A DNA stretch of 64,000 nucleotides from Bradyrhizobium sp. LTSP849 (GCF_000938255.1 NZ_JYMR01000004.1:372001-436000), one strand, 5' to 3'; positions 28,680-37,758 are shown, counted from the stretch's first letter. A program made the numbers and translations. Notes: generated by a model from the sequence alone, not told the origin.

Positions 28680-29525
28680 ATGTCCCTGTCCGCCCTCGAA
28701 TCCACCATCAACAGCGCTTTCGACGCGCGCGACGGCATCTCGACCTCGACCAAGGGTGAGGTGCGCGAGGCCGTGGACCAGGTGCTGGAGACCTTGGACA
28801 AGGGCGAGGCGCGCGTCGCCGAGCGCGGGGCCGACGGCAAGTGGAAGGTCAATCAATGGCTGAAGAAGGCCGTGCTGCTCTCCTTCCGCCTCAACGACAT
28901 GGACGTCATTGGCGGCGGTCCCGGCAAGGCGAGCTGGTGGGACAAGGTGCCCTCCAAGTTCGAAGGCTGGGGCCCGAATCGTTTTCGCGACGCCGGGTTT
29001 CGTGCGGTGCCGGGCGCCATCGTCCGCCGCTCGGCCTTCATCGCCAAGAACGTCGTGCTGATGCCGTCCTTCGTCAATCTCGGCGCCTATGTCGATGAGA
29101 GCACCATGGTCGACACCTGGGCGACCGTCGGCTCCTGCGCGCAGATCGGCAAGCGCGTGCACATCTCCGGCGGCGCCGGCATCGGCGGCGTGCTCGAGCC
29201 GCTCCAGGCCGAGCCCGTCATCATCGAGGACGATTGCTTCATCGGCGCACGCTCCGAGGTCGCCGAGGGCGTCATCGTGCGCAAGGGCGCGGTGCTGGCG
29301 ATGGGCGTGTTTCTTGGCGCCTCGACCAAGATCGTCGATCGCGAGACCGGCGAGATCTTCATCGGCGAAGTGCCGGAATATTCCGTCGTCGTCCCCGGCG
29401 CGCTGCCCGGCAAGCCCATGAAGAACGGCCAGATCGGCCCGAGCACCGCCTGCGCCGTCATCGTCAAGCGCGTCGACGAGCGCACGCGGTCGAAGACCAG
29501 CATCAACGAGCTGCTGCGGGATTGA
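28680..29525 (+). CDS. dapD: 2,3,4,5-tetrahydropyridine-2,6-dicarboxylate N-succinyltransferase
   Basis: 281 aa. The N-terminal helical part ([20 protein letters not shown]) leads into the left-handed beta-helix made of hexapeptide repeats ([56 protein letters not shown]). It transfers succinyl from succinyl-CoA to tetrahydrodipicolinate in the lysine/diaminopimelate pathway. DapE, which removes that succinyl group later, is at 30436. Full length and undamaged. Confidence 0.97.
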   Translation: MSLSALESTINSAFDARDGISTSTKGEVREAVDQVLETLDKGEARVAERGADGKWKVNQWLKKAVLLSFRLNDMDVIGGGPGKASWWDKVPSKFEGWGPNRFRDAGFRAVPGAIVRRSAFIAKNVVLMPSFVNLGAYVDESTMVDTWATVGSCAQIGKRVHISGGAGIGGVLEPLQAEPVIIEDDCFIGARSEVAEGVIVRKGAVLAMGVFLGASTKIVDRETGEIFIGEVPEYSVVVPGALPGKPMKNGQIGPSTACAVIVKRVDERTRSKTSINELLRD

Positions 29526-29559
29526 GTTCGGGCCGCGAGCCCCAATCCCTCACCGTCCC

Positions 29560-29685
29560 CCTGAGGTGCGCGCCCTGCAACGCAGGGCAAGCCTCGAAGG
29601 GCGACGGCCCGGCTGACGCATCTCGGCCGTCCATCCTTCGAGGCTCGCCATGGCGCGCGTTGCGCCCCATGGCTCGCACCTCAGG
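29560..29685. repeat. Palindromic repeat, CCTGAGGTGCG family
   Basis: Outer arms CCTGAGGTGCG (29560-29570) and CGCACCTCAGG (29675-29685) with inner arms GCCTCGAAGG and CCTTCGAGGC. Begins 34 nt after the dapD stop. The only copy of this type in the window. Confidence 0.8.
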
Positions 29686-29770
29686 ATGACGGGTTAAGTA
29701 GCGGATCGAACCCACCCTCCCTCCATCGCGACCAATTCCCGGGCGGCCTCGACCGCCCGGAGCCTTTGGC

Positions 29771-30439
29771 ATGGACTGGACCTGGTATCTCTTCCGCTTC
29801 GACGGCCGCATCAACCGGGCCCTGCTGTGGCAGGCGCTGCTGATCGTCGCGTTGCTGGTGGGGCTGCTGGGGATCATCGGTCAGGTCATCGGAATCGTCG
29901 AAGGGGCCTCATCGACCCTCAAGTTCAAGCTCGACTTCGATTTCGACTTCGGCCTCGATGACCTCTTCAAGGTGGTCGACCCGCGAGCCTATCGTTTGCT
30001 GCCATCCGCCGAGCGTCCAACCCTGATCCTCAAGGTCCTCGGCACCTCGCTGTTTCTCTGGATCTACCTCGCGACCGCGATCAAACGGCTGCACGATCGC
30101 GACAGAAGCGGCTGGTGGATCATTCCCTTCTTCTTCGTCCCCAATCTGCTGTTTCATTTCCGGGGTGTTCTGCTCTGGGGTTTTCTGCCTGACGCCGACT
30201 GGTTTGTTGCGTTCGACTTGGCCATCCACGCGCTGTGGCTGTGGGGGCTTATCGAGTTGTTCATTGCGCCCGGCACCTCGGGCAGCAACCGGTTCGGCCC
30301 TGATCCGCTGGCTGAGATTGAGGAGAGCCCGGCATCCGCCTCGCCCCCTGCAAAAAGCTGGGACCAGCAGAGCGAAATCGAATTTGTCCCGCCGAGTGCT
30401 AGCCCACCCGGCGGCATGCATGTTAAGCGAGGCGCATGA
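29771..30439 (+). CDS. DUF805 membrane protein
   Basis: 222 aa. DUF805 features: N-terminal [17 protein letters not shown] (the usual F-x-GR-x-xR), then a membrane helix, a D/F-rich loop ([16 protein letters not shown]), and [13 protein letters not shown] before two more helices; a proline/serine-rich cytoplasmic tail of about 50 residues ends the protein. Function of the family is unknown. The 4-nt ATGA overlap with dapE (30436-30439) suggests co-translation. Confidence 0.85.
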   Translation: MDWTWYLFRFDGRINRALLWQALLIVALLVGLLGIIGQVIGIVEGASSTLKFKLDFDFDFGLDDLFKVVDPRAYRLLPSAERPTLILKVLGTSLFLWIYLATAIKRLHDRDRSGWWIIPFFFVPNLLFHFRGVLLWGFLPDADWFVAFDLAIHALWLWGLIELFIAPGTSGSNRFGPDPLAEIEESPASASPPAKSWDQQSEIEFVPPSASPPGGMHVKRGA

Positions 30440-31602
30440 ACGATGCCTTGTCCATTGCCCGCGATCTGATCCGCTGCCCCTCGGTAACTCCGGCCGATGC
30501 CGGTGCGCTGGGCGTGCTTGAAACGGCCCTCAACGCTGCCGGTTTTACCTGCCACCGCGTGACCTTCAGCGAGCCCGGCATCGCCGACGTCGACAATCTC
30601 TATGCGCGGATCGGCACTGACGGCCCGCACATCACCTTCGCCGGCCACACCGACGTGGTGCCGCCCGGCGACGAGAGCGCCTGGAGCGTCGGCGCATTCT
30701 CGGGCGAGGTCCGGGACGGTTTTCTGCACGGCCGCGGCGCGGTCGACATGAAGGGCGGCATCGCCTGCTCGGTGGCCGCGGTGCTCGAACATCTTGCCGC
30801 GAACGACGGCAAGGCGCGTGCGGATGGCAAGGGCTCGATCTCGTTCCTGATCACCGGCGATGAGGAAGACGTCTCCATCAACGGCACCATCAAGCTATTG
30901 AAATGGGCCGCGGAGCGCGGCGAAAAATTCGATCATTGCGTGCTCGGCGAGCCCTCCAATGTCGAGACACTCGGCGACACCATCAAGGTCGGCCGCCGCG
31001 GCTCGCAATCCGGCACGCTTTACGTCGACGGCGTGCAGGGCCATGTCGCCTATCCGCTTCGCGCCGCCAATCCGGTGCCGGACATTTCGCGATTGATCGT
31101 GGCGATCTCCGACGAGCCGCTCGACCACGGCAGCGCGCAGTTCCAGGCCTCCAATCTCGAATTCACCTCGGTCGACGTCGGCAACACCGCCAACAACGTC
31201 ATCCCCGGCCAAGCCCGCGCAAAATTCAACATCCGCTACAACGACAACCACACGCAAGCGAGCCTGCGCGAGCTGGTCGAGACGCGGCTGACAAAGGCCT
31301 GCGGCAACCGCATCCGCGCCCGCATCGTCTGGGAGCCGTCGAACTCCAACGTGTTCGTCACCAAGCCCGGCCCGTTCACCGATCTCGCGGTCTCCGCGAT
31401 CGAGGAGATCACGGGCCGCAAACCGGAGCTGTCGACCTCAGGCGGCACCTCGGATGCGCGCTTTATCTCCAGCTATTGCCCTGTGATCGAGTTCGGCCTG
31501 GTCGGCCAGACCATGCACCAGGTCGACGAGCGCGTGCCGGTCAAGGATCTGGAGAAGCTGACAAAGGTGTATCGGGGGATACTGACGCGGTATTTTGCGT
31601 AG
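30436..31602 (+). CDS. dapE: Succinyl-diaminopimelate desuccinylase
   Basis: 388 aa zinc peptidase of the M20 family. Metal ligands are in [12 protein letters not shown] (histidine and aspartate), [22 protein letters not shown] and the C-terminal [12 protein letters not shown]; the end carries [12 protein letters not shown] with the last histidine. It removes succinate from N-succinyl-LL-diaminopimelate for lysine and cell-wall synthesis. Start at 30436 overlaps the DUF805 stop. Confidence 0.96.
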   Translation: MNDALSIARDLIRCPSVTPADAGALGVLETALNAAGFTCHRVTFSEPGIADVDNLYARIGTDGPHITFAGHTDVVPPGDESAWSVGAFSGEVRDGFLHGRGAVDMKGGIACSVAAVLEHLAANDGKARADGKGSISFLITGDEEDVSINGTIKLLKWAAERGEKFDHCVLGEPSNVETLGDTIKVGRRGSQSGTLYVDGVQGHVAYPLRAANPVPDISRLIVAISDEPLDHGSAQFQASNLEFTSVDVGNTANNVIPGQARAKFNIRYNDNHTQASLRELVETRLTKACGNRIRARIVWEPSNSNVFVTKPGPFTDLAVSAIEEITGRKPELSTSGGTSDARFISSYCPVIEFGLVGQTMHQVDERVPVKDLEKLTKVYRGILTRYFA

Positions 31603-31611
31603 CGCTCAGCT

Positions 31612-31709
31612 GTCATCGCCCGCGAAGGCGGGCGATCCAGTACTCCGAGACAGCAGTGGTTAAGCCGAGAGGCCGCGGCGTACTGGATGCCCGCCTTCGC
31701 GGGCATGAC
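31612..31709. repeat. Empty palindromic element, CCAGTA/TACTGG family, copy 1
   Basis: 98 nt, starting 9 nt after the dapE stop. Left arm GTCATCGCCCGCGAAGGCGG...ATCCAGTA and right arm TACTGGATGCCCGCCTTCGC...ATGAC are complementary; each arm is itself a hairpin. The core contains AAGCCGAGAGGCCGCGG, shared with the copy at 37195. Same family as the arms around the GIY-YIG gene. Confidence 0.88.
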
Positions 31710-31746
31710 AGTGGTGGGGTTGGCGAGAGCGCGCGTCCCTTCTACT

Positions 31747-32484
31747 TCAATAATCCACCTTCATCAGATACAGCCCGTCCGGCGGAGCGACGATGCCGCA
31801 GGCGGCGCGGTTGCGGGCTTCGAGCGCTTGGGAGAGATCGTCGGCGGTCCAACGGCCTTCGCCGACCCACATCAGCGATCCCACCATCGAGCGGACCTGG
31901 CTGTGCAGGAAGGAGCGCGCGGAGGTGAGGATCGTCACCTCGCGGCCGTCGCGCAGCACGTCGAGCTGATCGAGCGTCTTCTCTGGCGATTTGGCCTGGC
32001 ACTCGGTGTCGCGGAACGTCGTGAAATCGTGCTTGCCGAGCAGGCGTTGTGCCGCCGCATGCATCGCATCGCTATCGAGCCGGCGCGGCACGCGCCAGGC
32101 GTGGCCGATATCGAGCGCGAGATTGGCGCGGGTGTTGACGATGCGATAGCGGTAGTGGCGCTTCACGGCCGAGAAGCGCGCCTCGAAAGTCTCGGGCACG
32201 ATCTCGGCCTCTAACACCGCGATCGGATGCGGGCGCAGATGCGCATTCAGCCCGTCGCGAAAACGGCCCGGCGGAAACTGCTTCTCGATATCGACATGGG
32301 CGACCTGGCCGCGCGCATGCACGCCGGCATCGGTGCGGCCGGCGCCATGGACGCGCAGATCCGCACCGGTCATCGCCTTCACCGCCGCCTCAAGCGCGCC
32401 CTGCACCGAGGGCAGAGTGTCCTGCACCTGCCAGCCGAAGAACGGCGCGCCGTCATATTCGATGGTGAGCTTGTAGCGGGGCAT
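31747..32484 (-). CDS. truA: tRNA pseudouridine(38-40) synthase
   Basis: 245 aa. The catalytic aspartate is in [19 protein letters not shown] at about residue 52; the start [19 protein letters not shown] and the end [17 protein letters not shown] are family signatures. It converts uridines 38-40 of the tRNA anticodon stem-loop to pseudouridine. Its ATG overlaps the fmt stop by one base (minus-strand order def-fmt-truA). Confidence 0.97.
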   Translation of the reverse strand: MPRYKLTIEYDGAPFFGWQVQDTLPSVQGALEAAVKAMTGADLRVHGAGRTDAGVHARGQVAHVDIEKQFPPGRFRDGLNAHLRPHPIAVLEAEIVPETFEARFSAVKRHYRYRIVNTRANLALDIGHAWRVPRRLDSDAMHAAAQRLLGKHDFTTFRDTECQAKSPEKTLDQLDVLRDGREVTILTSARSFLHSQVRSMVGSLMWVGEGRWTADDLSQALEARNRAACGIVAPPDGLYLMKVDY

Positions 32485-33407
32485 CAGGCCAGCCGCATCG
32501 GCGGCTCGACCTTCACGCCGCGCAGGAAGTCCACGGCCTGCATCCGCGCCTTGCCTTCGCGCTGGAGCTCGAGAATGCGGATGGCGCCCTCGCCGCAGGC
32601 GATGGTGAGTTGATCGTCGAGCACCTCGCCCGGCGCGCCCGAACCCTTGGCCAGCTCACAGCGCAGGATTTTCACGCGTGCCTTCTCAAGCTCGGCCCAG
32701 GCGCCAGGAAACGGCGACAGACCGTGGATGTGGCGCAGCACGTCGCGCGCGGGTTTGGTCCAGTCGATCCGTGCCTCAGCCTTGTCGATCTTGGCGGCAT
32801 AGGTGACGCCATCCTCACTCTGCTTCTTGAGCTGAAGCCCGCCGCGCCCGAGCGCGGCCATGGCGCGGACCATCAGATCGGCGCCGAGACGGGAGAGGCG
32901 ATCGTGCAGATCGACCGCGGTCATGTTGTCGGGAATCGCGATGCGCTCGGCCATGGCGACGTCGCCGGTATCGAGCCCGACGTCCATCTTCATCACCATC
33001 ACGCCGCTCTCGGCGTCACCGGCCATGATGGCGCGGTTGATCGGTGCAGCCCCGCGCCAGCGCGGCAGCAGCGAGGCGTGCAGATTGTAGCAGCCGAGCT
33101 TTGGCGCATCGAGGATCGCCTGCGGCAGGATCATGCCATAGGCGACGACGACGGCAGCGTCGGCATCGAACGCGCGAAATTCCTCGAGCGCTTCCTCAGT
33201 CTTCAACGTCTTCGGCGTCAGCACGGGCACGCCGAGCTTTCGGGCAGCCTCTTCCACCGGGGTCGGCTGCAATTGCAGGCCACGCCGCCCGCCCGGCTTC
33301 GGCGCGCGGGTGTAGACGGCCACGATCTCGTGGCCATGCGCGACGAGCTCGAGCAGCGTCGGCACGGAGAAATCGGGCGTACCCATGAAGATCAGGCGAA
33401 GGGGCAT
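32484..33407 (-). CDS. fmt: Methionyl-tRNA formyltransferase
   Basis: 307 aa. N-terminal formyltransferase domain ([19 protein letters not shown]) with the folate-site motif [16 protein letters not shown] and the catalytic aspartate in VGLDTGDV; C-terminal OB-like tRNA-binding domain from about residue 210. It formylates initiator Met-tRNA with 10-formyl-THF. Nine nt separate it from def in front, and its stop overlaps the truA start. Confidence 0.97.
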   Translation of the reverse strand: MPLRLIFMGTPDFSVPTLLELVAHGHEIVAVYTRAPKPGGRRGLQLQPTPVEEAARKLGVPVLTPKTLKTEEALEEFRAFDADAAVVVAYGMILPQAILDAPKLGCYNLHASLLPRWRGAAPINRAIMAGDAESGVMVMKMDVGLDTGDVAMAERIAIPDNMTAVDLHDRLSRLGADLMVRAMAALGRGGLQLKKQSEDGVTYAAKIDKAEARIDWTKPARDVLRHIHGLSPFPGAWAELEKARVKILRCELAKGSGAPGEVLDDQLTIACGEGAIRILELQREGKARMQAVDFLRGVKVEPPMRLA

Positions 33408-33416
33408 CGACGGAAC

Positions 33417-33941
33417 TCACTCCCCGCGCTTGGCGGCCTTCTCGAACTTCTTGATCACGCGGTCGCGCTTGAGCTTTGACAGATAGTCGACGAACAGCAC
33501 ACCGTTGAGATGGTCGATCTCGTGCTGGATGCAGGTGGCGAAGAGGCCTTCGGCATCCTGCTCGTGCACCTTGCCGTCGAGATCGGTGAAGCGCACGCGC
33601 ACCTTCGCAGGCCGTTCGACCTCCTCGTAATATTCGGGGATCGAAAGACAGCCTTCCTCGTAGACCGACAGCTCCTCGGACGAGGCGATCACTTCCGGAT
33701 TGATGAAGACGCGCGGCTCCGGCGTGGTTTCGCCGTTCTCGTCGCGCTTGGCGAGGTCCATGGTAATCAGCCGCAAGGGCTGCGCGATCTGGATCGCCGC
33801 GAGCCCGATGCCGGGCGCGTCGTACATGGTCTCGAACATGTCGTCGGCAAGCTTGCGGATCTCCGGCGTGACCTTCTCGATCGGCTTGGAGACCAGACGC
33901 AGCTGCTTGTCGGGCAGGATGATGATTTCTCTGAGGGCCAT
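33417..33941 (-). CDS. def: Peptide deformylase
   Basis: 174 aa from the ATG at 33941 ([15 protein letters not shown]); the 40 further codons upstream contain the intergenic direct repeats and are rejected. The three deformylase motifs are intact: [18 protein letters not shown] and QHEIDHLNG (the metal histidines). It removes the N-formyl group from nascent proteins, the counterpart of the Fmt enzyme encoded next. Lysine/arginine-rich C-terminus ([11 protein letters not shown]). Confidence 0.97.
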   Translation of the reverse strand: MALREIIILPDKQLRLVSKPIEKVTPEIRKLADDMFETMYDAPGIGLAAIQIAQPLRLITMDLAKRDENGETTPEPRVFINPEVIASSEELSVYEEGCLSIPEYYEEVERPAKVRVRFTDLDGKVHEQDAEGLFATCIQHEIDHLNGVLFVDYLSKLKRDRVIKKFEKAAKRGE

Positions 33942-33994
33942 GGCGGGCGATTTAAGCCGCGCGCGCCGAGCGGTCAATGCGGCCGGGAACTCCG

Positions 33995-34064
33995 TTAACG
34001 ATCCGCTAACCATAAATCCTAGGGTTTCGTTAACCATAAAAATTAACGGGGCATTACCCATAAA
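33995..34064. promoter_or_regulatory. Candidate CtrA-type sites and 24-bp-spaced direct repeats between def and rmuC
   Basis: TTAA-N7-CTAAC at 33995-34010 matches the CtrA consensus TTAA-N7-TTAA with one mismatch, and a second TTAACCAT half-site starts at 34030. TAACCATAAA occurs at 34007 and 34031 and TACCCATAAA at 34055, exactly 24 nt apart. The stretch is AT-rich in a GC-rich context and serves two divergent genes. Regulator assignment is by motif only. Confidence 0.4.
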
Positions 34065-34113
34065 TGTTCGCTATTCGTTCGTGCGGGGATGCGAATCGGC
34101 TAGAAGCACAGGC

Positions 34114-35313
34114 ATGAACGAGATCATTTTCCTGGTTGGCGACTGGCCGGTGCGCACCATCGATGCGCTGATCGGCTTCGGCGTCCTGGTCCTCATCCTG
34201 CTGCTGGTGATTGCGGTGGTGATCGCGCGCTCGGGACGGCGCGGCGCGGAACTCGCGATGGCCAATGCCATCCGGGCCGACGAGCTCGAGGAGCGCGTCA
34301 GCCAAATGCTGCACGCCCAGAGCGAGGCCTCGGGCCGGGTCGATGCCATGACCCAGACGCTGGCCGGCCGCCAGGCCGATATGGCGCGGGCGGTCAACGA
34401 GCGGCTGGATTCGGTGACCCATCGCGTCGGCCAGTCCATGGAGAACACCACCCGCAACACCATGGAGAGCCTGCACGCGCTGCACGAGCGGCTCGGCATC
34501 ATCGACAGCGCGCACAAGAACCTGACCGATCTCACCACCCAGGTGACGACCTTGCGCGACGTGCTCGCCAACAAGCAGTCGCGCGGCGCCTTCGGCCAGG
34601 CCCGAATGGAGGCGATCGTCCAAGACGGACTGCCGAAAGGTGCCTATGAGTTCCAGTTCACGCTCTCGACCGGAAAGCGGCCGGACTGCGTCGTGTTCCT
34701 GCCGGACCAGCGACCGCTCTGCATCGATGCGAAATTTCCGCTGGAGGCGATGACCGCGCTGCATGACGCCCGCACCGACGAGGAGAAGCGGATCGCCACG
34801 CAGCGCTTGCGCGGCGACGTGATGAAGCATGTCAGCGACATCGCCGAAAAATATCTCGTCGCCGGCGAGACCCAGGAGATGGCGCTGATGTTCGTTCCGT
34901 CGGAATCGGTCTATGCCGAAATCCATGACGGGTTCGACGACGTGATCCAGAAGGCCTACCGCGCCCGGGTCGTGCTGGTGTCGCCCTCGCTCCTGATGCT
35001 TGCGATCCAGGTGATGCAGCAGATCATGAAGGACGCGCGGATGCGCGATGCCGCCGACCAGATCCGCACCGAGGTGATCAAGCTCGGCGACGACCTCGGC
35101 CGTCTGCGCGACCGCGTGCTGAAACTCCAGAAGCATTTTGCCGACGCCAACGAGGACGTGCGCCAGGTGCTGATCTCCGCCGACAAGATCGAGAAGCGCG
35201 CCGGGCGAATCGAGGAGCTCGATTTCAGCAAGACCGATGCGCCGGAAGGCCCGCATCTGGTGGCGACCGGTGCCGCCGAGCTGTTTCCAAGGAAGCTCCA
35301 GGCGGGGGAGTGA
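34114..35313 (+). CDS. rmuC: DNA recombination protein RmuC
   Basis: 399 aa from the ATG at 34114; the in-frame reading back to 33700 is antisense to def and spurious. One N-terminal membrane helix (IGFGVLVLILLLVIAVVIARS), a coiled-coil stretch (about 50-150), then the RmuC nuclease-like domain (GAFGQARMEAIVQDGLPKGAYEFQF, PLCIDAKFPLEAMTAL, ALMFVPSESVYAE). Implicated in limiting recombination at inverted repeats. By position it precedes a palindromic element with a nuclease gene, which is coincidental as far as I can see. Confidence 0.95.
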   Translation: MNEIIFLVGDWPVRTIDALIGFGVLVLILLLVIAVVIARSGRRGAELAMANAIRADELEERVSQMLHAQSEASGRVDAMTQTLAGRQADMARAVNERLDSVTHRVGQSMENTTRNTMESLHALHERLGIIDSAHKNLTDLTTQVTTLRDVLANKQSRGAFGQARMEAIVQDGLPKGAYEFQFTLSTGKRPDCVVFLPDQRPLCIDAKFPLEAMTALHDARTDEEKRIATQRLRGDVMKHVSDIAEKYLVAGETQEMALMFVPSESVYAEIHDGFDDVIQKAYRARVVLVSPSLLMLAIQVMQQIMKDARMRDAADQIRTEVIKLGDDLGRLRDRVLKLQKHFADANEDVRQVLISADKIEKRAGRIEELDFSKTDAPEGPHLVATGAAELFPRKLQAGE

Positions 35314-35354
35314 TTCTCCTCCACGATCCGATAAGCTGCCGCCTCAACACCGCT

Positions 35355-35751
35355 GTCGTCGCCCGGCTTGACCGGGCGACCCAGTATCCCAGAGACGGCA
35401 GATGGGCACACGCTGCTACTACGTCTACATCCTCGCCAGCAAGATCGGCGGTACGCTCTACATCGGCGTAACGAATGATCTCATCCGCCGTGTGGCCAAA
35501 CACAAATTGCAGTTGGTCGAGAGCTTCACGAAGGAATACGGCGTCGTGAAGCTCGTTTACTTCGAGCAGTTCGATGATCCCGAGAATGCGATCAAACGTG
35601 AGAAGCGGCTGAAGAAGTGGAAGCGTGATTGGAAGATCGCGCTGATCGAGAAAGACAATCCGGATTGGAACGATCCCTATTCTGAGATCGCAGGTCCTCC
35701 ATAACTTCAGCCTCTAGAATACTGGATCGCCCGGTCAAGCCGGGCGACGAC
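35355..35751. mobile_element. Palindrome-bounded element carrying a GIY-YIG nuclease gene
   Basis: Left arm 35355-35387 and right arm 35719-35751 are 33-nt inverted repeats identical at 32 positions. Each arm is itself a hairpin around GCCCGG-CTTGAC-CGGGC type sequence. The 331-nt interior is filled almost entirely by one gene (35402-35704). The left arm continues into CCAGTATCCCAGAGACGG, shared with the empty copy at 37195-37295 (CCAGTATTCCAGAGACGG), after which the empty copy has only about 25 nt of core. No transposase and no target duplication are visible; mobility is inferred. Confidence 0.65.
35402..35704 (+). CDS. GIY-YIG nuclease-superfamily protein inside a palindromic repeat
   Basis: 100 aa. 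The fold's signature is present: YYVYILASKIGGTLYIGVTNDLIRRVAKHK gives the VYI and YIG strands, the catalytic arginine in DLIRRV and the glutamate in NAIKREKRLKKWKR. This is the short single-domain class, with no extra DNA-binding domain beyond the basic helix. The start is 14 nt after the left repeat arm, and the likely ribosome binding sequence (AGAGACGG) is part of the conserved repeat. The stop is 14 nt before the right arm. Proposed role: acting on the palindrome to spread or maintain it (inference). A housekeeping DNA-repair role is the alternative. Confidence 0.88.
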   Translation: MGTRCYYVYILASKIGGTLYIGVTNDLIRRVAKHKLQLVESFTKEYGVVKLVYFEQFDDPENAIKREKRLKKWKRDWKIALIEKDNPDWNDPYSEIAGPP

Positions 35752-35817
35752 ACCTCCTTTGTGGCCGGCAAAAACGACAGCTCCCTTGCGGCCCCCAGAA
35801 TCTGCTAACACCGCCCC

Positions 35818-37182
35818 ATGACCGCACCCGACGCGACCTCCCCTGCCAGTCCCGACACGGCCCCCTCCTCCTGGCGCGACAGCCTTGCCGTTTACCTGCA
35901 ACCGCGGGTGCTGATCGTGCTGTTCCTCGGCTTCTCGTCCGGGCTGCCGCTGGCGCTGTCGGGCTCGACGCTGCTGGTGTGGATGCGGGAGTCCGGCGTC
36001 GATCTCGGGACCATCGGGCTGTTTGCGCTGGTCGGCACGCCCTACACGCTGAAATTCCTGTGGGCGCCGCTGGTGGATGCGCTGCATGTGCCGCTGTTCA
36101 CCCGCGCCTTTGGCCGCCGGCGCGGCTGGCTGCTGTTCTCGCAATTGCTGCTGATCGTCGCGATCCTGCTGCTGGCGCTGACCGACCCCGCGCGCTCGCC
36201 GTTCTACGTCGCGCTCGGCGCCCTGCTGGTGGCGACGACGTCCTCGACCCAGGACATCGTGGTCGACGCCTTTCGCGTCGAGAGCCTGCCGGAGAGCGAG
36301 CAGGCCGCCGGCATGGCGTCCTACGTCGCGGCCTATCGCATCGGCATGCTGGTCTCGACCGCGGGCGCGCTGTTCATCGTCTCCGGTTTTGAGAGCACGG
36401 GCATTCCGCGCACATCGGCCTGGATGTGGGGCTATGTGGTGATGGCCGCGATGGTGCTGATCGGCACTGTCACCGCGCTCGCCGCGACCGAGCCCGAGCA
36501 ATCATTGCGGGCCGAAGCGGCGACACAAACCGAGACGGCGTTCGAGCGGGTGCTGCACGCCGCGATCGGGGCCTTCTCGGAATTCCTGTCGCGCAAGGAC
36601 GCGATCGCCGCGCTCATCTTCGTGGTGCTGTTCAAATTCACCGACGCGTTCTCCGGCACCATGACGGCGCCGTTCGTGATCGACCTCGGCTTTTCCCGCA
36701 ACGATTATGCGGCGATCGTGAAGGGCGTCGGCCTGGCCGCGACGTTGATCGGCGGCTTTGCCGGCGGTTTCGTCGCGCGGCGCTATTCGCTTTCGACCAG
36801 TCTGTGGATCGGTGGCGTCGTGCAAGCGCTCGCCAACCTGTCCTTTTCCTGGCTCGCTTTCGTCGGCACCAGCCAATGGGCGCTGGCCTTCGCCATCACC
36901 TGCGAGAATTTCACCAGCGCTATCGGCACCGTGATCTTCGTCGCCTATCTCTCGGCGCTGTGCCAGAACCCGCTGCACACGGCGACGCAATATGCGCTGC
37001 TCACGGCGCTCGCGGCGGTCGGGCGCACCTATCTCTCATCGGGTGCGGGCTACGTCGCCAAGGCGACCGGCTGGCCGCTGTTCTTCGTGATCTGCGTGCT
37101 GGTGGCGATCCCGAGCCTGGTGCTGCTGACCTGGCTGCAGAAGCGCGGGCACTTTGAGGCGCTGGGGCCGGTGCGGGTGTAG
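35818..37182 (+). CDS. AmpG-family muropeptide MFS permease
   Basis: 454 aa, 12-14 membrane helices. Family signatures: LIVLFLGFSSGLPLALSGSTLLVWM at the first helix, KFLWAPLVDALHVPLF, and SSTQDIVVDAFRVESL in the fourth helix region, all as in AmpG. AmpG imports anhydromuropeptides from the periplasm for cell-wall recycling and, in some bacteria, beta-lactamase induction. No ampD or nagZ is adjacent. The ATG at 35818 follows the GIY-YIG element by 66 nt. Confidence 0.85.
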   Translation: MTAPDATSPASPDTAPSSWRDSLAVYLQPRVLIVLFLGFSSGLPLALSGSTLLVWMRESGVDLGTIGLFALVGTPYTLKFLWAPLVDALHVPLFTRAFGRRRGWLLFSQLLLIVAILLLALTDPARSPFYVALGALLVATTSSTQDIVVDAFRVESLPESEQAAGMASYVAAYRIGMLVSTAGALFIVSGFESTGIPRTSAWMWGYVVMAAMVLIGTVTALAATEPEQSLRAEAATQTETAFERVLHAAIGAFSEFLSRKDAIAALIFVVLFKFTDAFSGTMTAPFVIDLGFSRNDYAAIVKGVGLAATLIGGFAGGFVARRYSLSTSLWIGGVVQALANLSFSWLAFVGTSQWALAFAITCENFTSAIGTVIFVAYLSALCQNPLHTATQYALLTALAAVGRTYLSSGAGYVAKATGWPLFFVICVLVAIPSLVLLTWLQKRGHFEALGPVRV

Positions 37183-37194
37183 GCACCACTCGCT

Positions 37195-37295
37195 GTCATG
37201 CCCCGCGAAGGCGGGGCATCCAGTATTCCAGAGACGGTTGTGATTAGCCGAGAAGCCGCGGCGTACTGGATCGCCCGGTCAAGCCGGGCGACGAC
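37195..37295. repeat. Empty palindromic element, CCAGTA/TACTGG family, copy 2 (hybrid arms)
   Basis: 101 nt, 12 nt after the ampG-like stop. The left arm is of the GTCATGCCCCGCGAAGGCGG type, the right arm of the CCCGGTCAAGCCGGGCGACG type, identical to the right arm of the GIY-YIG element from 37263 on apart from its first bases. Core of about 25 nt between CCAGAGACGG and the right arm. The hybrid arms suggest exchange between elements. Confidence 0.85.
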
Positions 37296-37320
37296 ACCGG
37301 AATCGTGGAAAGAGCACCCC

Positions 37321-37758
37321 CTACTGCTTCCTGATCAAGCTCCACTTCGTGATCACGGCTTCGCTCATCTGGCCGGGATCGCTGGCGCAGGCGACCTCGT
37401 CGACCTTGACCGAGATCTCCTTGCCGACGAACGATTTCAGCTGCGCGGCCTGCGCGTCGCTGGAGGTGACGAGCTGGAAAGTCTCCGGCCCGGTCTCGAG
37501 ATCGCACAGCCCGCTCGGCGCGGGCAGGCGGCGCGGCTCGGAGGTGATCTGGTAGGTCGCAATCCGCTTGCCGGCGTTCTTGACGTCGCGCACTTTCATT
37601 GTGTTGAGCTCACCCGACAGCACCTCGCCGGTGTTGATCGGCTTGCCCGGCTTCGCCGGCGGCGGCGCCTCGTCATCCTGCTGCGCGGAGACGGCCGGGG
37701 TCACCACCGTCATCATCATCGCGACCAAAGCCAGCTGTTTGGCGAATCGTTTCGTCAT
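37321..37758 (-). CDS. Small exported protein of unknown function
   Basis: 145 aa. Signal peptide MTKRFAKQLALVAMMMTVVTPAVSAQ with cleavage near residue 25, then a proline-rich stretch (DDEAPPPAKPGKPI) and a compact C-terminal part with three cysteines' worth of redox potential (CDLETGPETFQL, DEVACASDP). I do not recognise the family. It lies 26 nt downstream (in its direction) of recR, so it may be the last gene of the dnaX-ybaB-recR transcript, though a periplasmic protein there is unexpected. The start ATG at 37758 has a GGAACC-like site upstream. Confidence 0.7.
   Translation of the reverse strand: MTKRFAKQLALVAMMMTVVTPAVSAQQDDEAPPPAKPGKPINTGEVLSGELNTMKVRDVKNAGKRIATYQITSEPRRLPAPSGLCDLETGPETFQLVTSSDAQAAQLKSFVGKEISVKVDEVACASDPGQMSEAVITKWSLIRKQ

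Noticed and set aside
33700..34113. In-frame 138-codon extension of rmuC
   Set aside because: Antisense to def and lies upstream of the membrane-helix start that matches RmuC.
35355..35387. Left arm of the GIY-YIG element read as a simple rmuC terminator
   Set aside because: It could terminate, but its 32/33 match to the inverted copy 331 nt away and to other loci shows it is a repeat arm first.
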